Positions 35,214 through 37,726 of a DNA stretch of 37,726 bases are shown piece after piece. Numbering within the stretch: the stretch's first letter is position 1; each line of letters opens with the position of its first letter. The DNA lies in the IMG/VR virus record IMGVR_UViG_3300020159_001169, positions 1 to 37,726 of that record, one strand, 5' to 3'. The notes below the pieces were generated by a model. The model worked only from the letters and a program-made list of their open reading frames with translations, searched no databases and was not told where the DNA came from. The stretch comes from a virus. The position numbers and the translations under genes were made by a program.

Positions 35214-36908
35214 CTATCCTATAACTACTACTCGGTATTGACTTGATGTTGGTGCAACGCTAAATGTTAGCGTTAATGTATCTGCTGTGGTTAATTCTAT
35301 ATCAGTGTACACCTGTGCGTATGGTGCTGCTACTTCATATACCTGAACTTGCAAGTCACGGGTATTGAGCGAGTGAGTGACGACGATTGAAGTTGCCGAA
35401 CCGTTGCCAATGCTTGCCGACACTTTGGTTGTTGCACCAAGGTTTGCACGAGCAGTAGGGGCGGTTGTTGCACCAGTACCACCGTTTGCAATTGGAACTG
35501 CGGTAACGAAGCTTAGATTTCCAGAACCGTTGGTGGAAAGAACTGCACCAGCAGCACCGTCAGCACCAACCGCCGAAATAATTGACGCTTCTGTAGTTCC
35601 AACAATCGTTGTGAAATCCAAGGTTCCAGAACCATTTGTTGTGAGTGCTTGACCAGCAGTTCCGTCACCACCAGCAGCAGAAATGATTGCGGCTGCGGTT
35701 ACAGCAGCGGCAGCAGCCGTGTTAGTAGTTACGATGTCGTAATAGTTTGTTCCATCGTTAGTTGTCTGCCACTTGTCATCTGCTTCGTTCCAACGCAACA
35801 CTGCATTGGCAGATGTTCCGCGCTCAATCTCAATACCAGCATTTGCTGATGGAGTACCAATTTCACCCGAATTAAGGGTGATGATGTTATCTTCAAGCAA
35901 GATTTCTGCTGTATTGACTGTTGTGGTAGTTCCACTAACCGTCAGGTTTCCAGAAACAATTACGTCATTAAAGGTTACGTTGCTTGCTGTACCAACAGCC
36001 TGACCAATGGAAATCGTTGGACTTGCACTTTCGGCATTACCATTGGTGATTGTGATTCCAGTGCCAGCAACCAAGTCTGCAACATAGATGCCAGTCGTAT
36101 CCGTACCTAGTTCAACAGTGTTTGCTGCAGTTGCTGCATTAACTGTATCTACTACGTATGCTGTAGTGGCGATTTGAGTTGTGTTTGTTCCACCAGCCGC
36201 TGTAGGCGCAGTTGGAACTCCTGTCAACGCTGGACTTGCTAAATTAGCTTTCAGCGCATCTGCGGCATCAACATAGGCTGTTGTGGCAATTGCTGTTGTG
36301 TTATTTCCAGGACTTTGTGTGGTAGAACTAGTAGCAAGGCTTGCTGTACCTGTTAAGTTTGCAGTAATTGTGCCAGCAGCAAAATTGCCAGAAGCATCAC
36401 GAGCAACAATTGTGTTGTTACCAGCAGATGCTGTTGCAGTAGTTGCTGAGTTGTCAACTTTTCCAGCGGTAGCGATGGTGGCAAGTTTTGTGTCAACGAT
36501 TGCTGCCGAAGAACTAATGTCAGCGTTAACAATGGTGCCATCGGCAATCATTGCCGAGGTGACGGTACCTGAAGGAAGAGTTACTGTTCCTGTAAAGGTT
36601 GGTGAAGCAAGAGGCGCTTTTGCATCCAATTGCGTTTGGATCGCAGAGGTAACACCGTCTACGTAGTTAAGCTCTGTGGTGCTAAGGGTAGCACCATCAA
36701 GAATATTGATTTCGGCTGCATCAGCAGTGACGCCACTAAGCGCCGCAGCTTCCCAAATGGTACCGTTCCATACTTTAAGGGCATTTTCTACGGTATCAAA
36801 GTAAATCTGACCAGCAGCTGGACTTGCCGGCGCCGTAGCAAGGTTCTGAATTACGGCATTCTGTAGTTCATTCTTGTTAAGGTTAATGTTATTTAAATGT
36901 TTTGCCAT
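35214..36908 (-). CDS. Long tail fibre protein with collagen-like/phage repeat modules
   Basis: A 564-residue fibre. It opens MAKHLNNINLNKNELQNAVI, with a helix-like base (QNLATAPASPAAGQIYFDTV) and then repeats: 'SP-[TA]-[FL]-TG', 'TTQIATTAYV', and a segment NVTFNDVIVSGNLTVSGTTT that is typical of cyanophage fibres. A middle part reads EILLEDNIITLNSGEIGTPS. The C-terminus is beta-rich (DLQVQVYEVAAPYAQVYTDI). Similar modules occur in the gene at 33821-34744, so recombination between them is likely. No strong ribosome site at 36908. The length supports a tail fibre or baseplate wedge extension. Confidence 0.78.
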   Translation of the reverse strand: MAKHLNNINLNKNELQNAVIQNLATAPASPAAGQIYFDTVENALKVWNGTIWEAAALSGVTADAAEINILDGATLSTTELNYVDGVTSAIQTQLDAKAPLASPTFTGTVTLPSGTVTSAMIADGTIVNADISSSAAIVDTKLATIATAGKVDNSATTATASAGNNTIVARDASGNFAAGTITANLTGTASLATSSTTQSPGNNTTAIATTAYVDAADALKANLASPALTGVPTAPTAAGGTNTTQIATTAYVVDTVNAATAANTVELGTDTTGIYVADLVAGTGITITNGNAESASPTISIGQAVGTASNVTFNDVIVSGNLTVSGTTTTVNTAEILLEDNIITLNSGEIGTPSANAGIEIERGTSANAVLRWNEADDKWQTTNDGTNYYDIVTTNTAAAAAVTAAAIISAAGGDGTAGQALTTNGSGTLDFTTIVGTTEASIISAVGADGAAGAVLSTNGSGNLSFVTAVPIANGGTGATTAPTARANLGATTKVSASIGNGSATSIVVTHSLNTRDLQVQVYEVAAPYAQVYTDIELTTADTLTLTFSVAPTSSQYRVVVIG

Positions 36909-36926
36909 GGGGTTTTGCTCTTTCTT

Positions 36927-37376
36927 TTACGAAATGTATGCTTTACCAGTGACGGCGCTGGTAAAGTTTATCACAAGCGCGTTATCACTTGAATGAACAA
37001 TGTCGCCAAATACGACGTTCTCTGAGCTGTCAACAATGGCCACACCACCTGGGCGATATCCGAGATTATGAGTTACAGTCCATGATGCGGATGCACTAGA
37101 TTGTGTATGAGTAAGTGTGGTTGCTTTATTTACCCATGCTGTACCGTTATATACCAAACCTTCTTGGGCTGCCGCACTTGTAATAGTGACATCAAGAAGG
37201 GAATCCAATGATGGGCTGGTGGTGAAATAGTAGAGAGCACTCCAAGCGGATGTTCCATCACCAATTTTGAATTTGCCAGTGTCTGTCTCAAAACCGGCTT
37301 CACCTGCAAATAAAGTTGGGTTTGCTGCTGTCCACGCTGCTGCTGTTGAACGCCTTAGTTTAATGCGATAAGTCAT
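36927..37376 (-). CDS. Mtd-N-terminal-domain protein (tail fibre base)
   Basis: A 149-residue protein starting MTYRIKLRRSTAAAWTAANP, then TLFAGEAGFETDTGKFKIGD and GTSAWSALYYF, the clearest Mtd N-terminal domain in the window ('RR-x-T-A-x-x-W-T-x-x-N-P-x-L'). A C-terminal strand-rich part (TVTHNLGYRPGGVAIVDSSE) resembles another phage fibre domain. Such N-domains attach receptor-binding proteins to the virion. First gene of the leftward late operon, with only a weak ribosome site. Confidence 0.75.
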   Translation of the reverse strand: MTYRIKLRRSTAAAWTAANPTLFAGEAGFETDTGKFKIGDGTSAWSALYYFTTSPSLDSLLDVTITSAAAQEGLVYNGTAWVNKATTLTHTQSSASASWTVTHNLGYRPGGVAIVDSSENVVFGDIVHSSDNALVINFTSAVTGKAYIS

Positions 37377-37459
37377 CGTGTAAAGCCATTTCTATATTGC
37401 GGAGAAATATGTTAACCTAGTATGACACAAATTAGTTACACATGTAGTAGGCTGAGGAT
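37377..37459. promoter_or_regulatory. Divergent intergenic region, possible promoters
   Basis: An 83-base AT-rich gap between divergent genes. On the plus strand TTGCGG (37397-37402) lies 15 bases before TAGTAT, a poor but possible -35/-10 pair; GAGGAT precedes the plus-strand start. No clear minus-strand promoter. Because the two gene directions meet here, control of the right-hand (early?) and left-hand (late) blocks should be nearby. Confidence 0.35.
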
Positions 37460-37726
37460 ATGGCATCAAAAAAGAAACAAACAGAAAAAAAAGTTGCAAA
37501 ACCTCGTAAAAAAACAGCTACTAAAGTAGTAGCACCACCAGTAGTAGACCTTCCAAATGACGATTTTTCAACAAATAGCGACAAATTTGCATTTCGTCAT
37601 TCTGTCCCCGATTTCATTGAACCAGAACAGCCATTGGAAGAAGTAGTTGAAGAAATAGTTGAAGAAATAGTTGAAGAAATAGTTGAAGAAATAGTTGAAG
37701 AAATAGTTGAAGAAATAGTTGAAGAA
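37460..37726 (+). CDS. Lys-rich then VEEI-repeat protein (partial, off right edge)
   Basis: The only plus-strand gene. It starts MASKKKQTEKKVAKPRKKTA (basic, GAGG box upstream), then a middle segment (DFSTNSDKFAFRHSVPDFIE) and an acidic repeat of four residues (V-E-E-I) that continues to the edge. The repeat unit is 12 bases, 6.75 copies from 37646. A basic-then-acidic low-complexity protein could be a nucleic acid or histone-like binding factor, but function is unknown and the gene is truncated by the window edge. Confidence 0.65.
   Translation, partial: MASKKKQTEKKVAKPRKKTATKVVAPPVVDLPNDDFSTNSDKFAFRHSVPDFIEPEQPLEEVVEEIVEEIVEEIVEEIVEEIVEEIVEE
37646..37726 (+). repeat. 12-bp tandem repeat (GTTGAAGAAATA), 6.75 copies, to the window edge
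   Basis: Exact 12-base units, in frame, encode V-E-E-I. The array runs into the window end, so its true length cannot be seen. Perfect units suggest recent expansion or contraction, and the edge could be an assembly break. Confidence 0.85.

Noticed and set aside
36353-36547. Gln/Leu-rich minus-strand frame inside the long tail fibre gene
   Set aside because: It is a frame-shifted shadow of the repetitive fibre coding sequence with no start signal.
1-37726. tRNA genes, integrase or reverse transcriptase
   Set aside because: No cloverleaf-like sequence or catalytic motif (Y-recombinase, YxDD) was recognised; absence is by eye only.

Overview
The window is a section of a tailed bacteriophage genome with a contractile tail (myovirus morphology), or a prophage/metagenomic contig of one. 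The evidence is a complete head-tail assembly line: large terminase, portal, scaffold, HK97-fold major capsid protein, connectors, tail sheath, tail tube, frameshifting tail chaperone and the first part of the tape measure. The DNA is AT-leaning by eye, with strong AGGAG ribosome sites and many ATGA/GTGA stop-start overlaps. The host is inferred, not shown. An M15-type endolysin, a Thr-rich secreted protein of a style common in high-GC Gram-positive relatives, and actinophage-like chaperone and KTSC-type genes suggest an aquatic actinobacterium.

Layout: every gene from 37376 down to 1 lies on the minus strand, so transcription runs right to left. The only plus-strand gene starts at 37460 and runs off the right edge. 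In transcription order: (1) 37376-32430, long repetitive tail-fibre proteins with Mtd-like N-termini and a broken beta-sandwich protein; (2) 32426-25485, small virion proteins, a DUF1566 lectin-like receptor-binding candidate, two paralogous small zinc ribbons, three 2-oxoglutarate/Fe(II) oxygenases and a Pro/Gly/Cys-rich protein; (3) 25461-19766, a surface-sugar cassette (two glycosyltransferases, a methyltransferase, an NAD-dependent epimerase) around a 697-residue secreted Thr-rich repeat protein; (4) 19745-14634, small unknowns, the large terminase and a Cys-motif protein; (5) 14641-13364, holin candidates and a two-domain endolysin; (6) 13312-10792, small DNA-binding candidate, calcineurin-like phosphoesterase, a proteasome/HslV-like Ntn hydrolase and a small membrane protein; (7) 10761-1, the structural module from portal to tape measure.

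The genes fit a late-expressed virion and lysis program. The right half builds and perhaps chemically decorates the adsorption apparatus, the middle packages DNA and lyses the cell, and the left half builds head and tail. No gene-free stretch exceeds about 115 bases; the longest are 21020-21132 and 27412-27520, and both carry a possible regulatory or structural element. I saw no tRNA, integrase, reverse transcriptase, replication gene, CRISPR array or insertion sequence.

Most notable: a +1 frameshift joining two tail-chaperone frames at a CTT-T site; a phage proteasome-like protease with Thr1/Asp17-type spacing; a DUF1566 domain whose variable-looking tail resembles the target of a diversity-generating retroelement; the secreted Thr-rich repeat protein; and the mix of prolyl-hydroxylase-like oxygenases and glycosyltransferases beside a Pro-rich tail protein.
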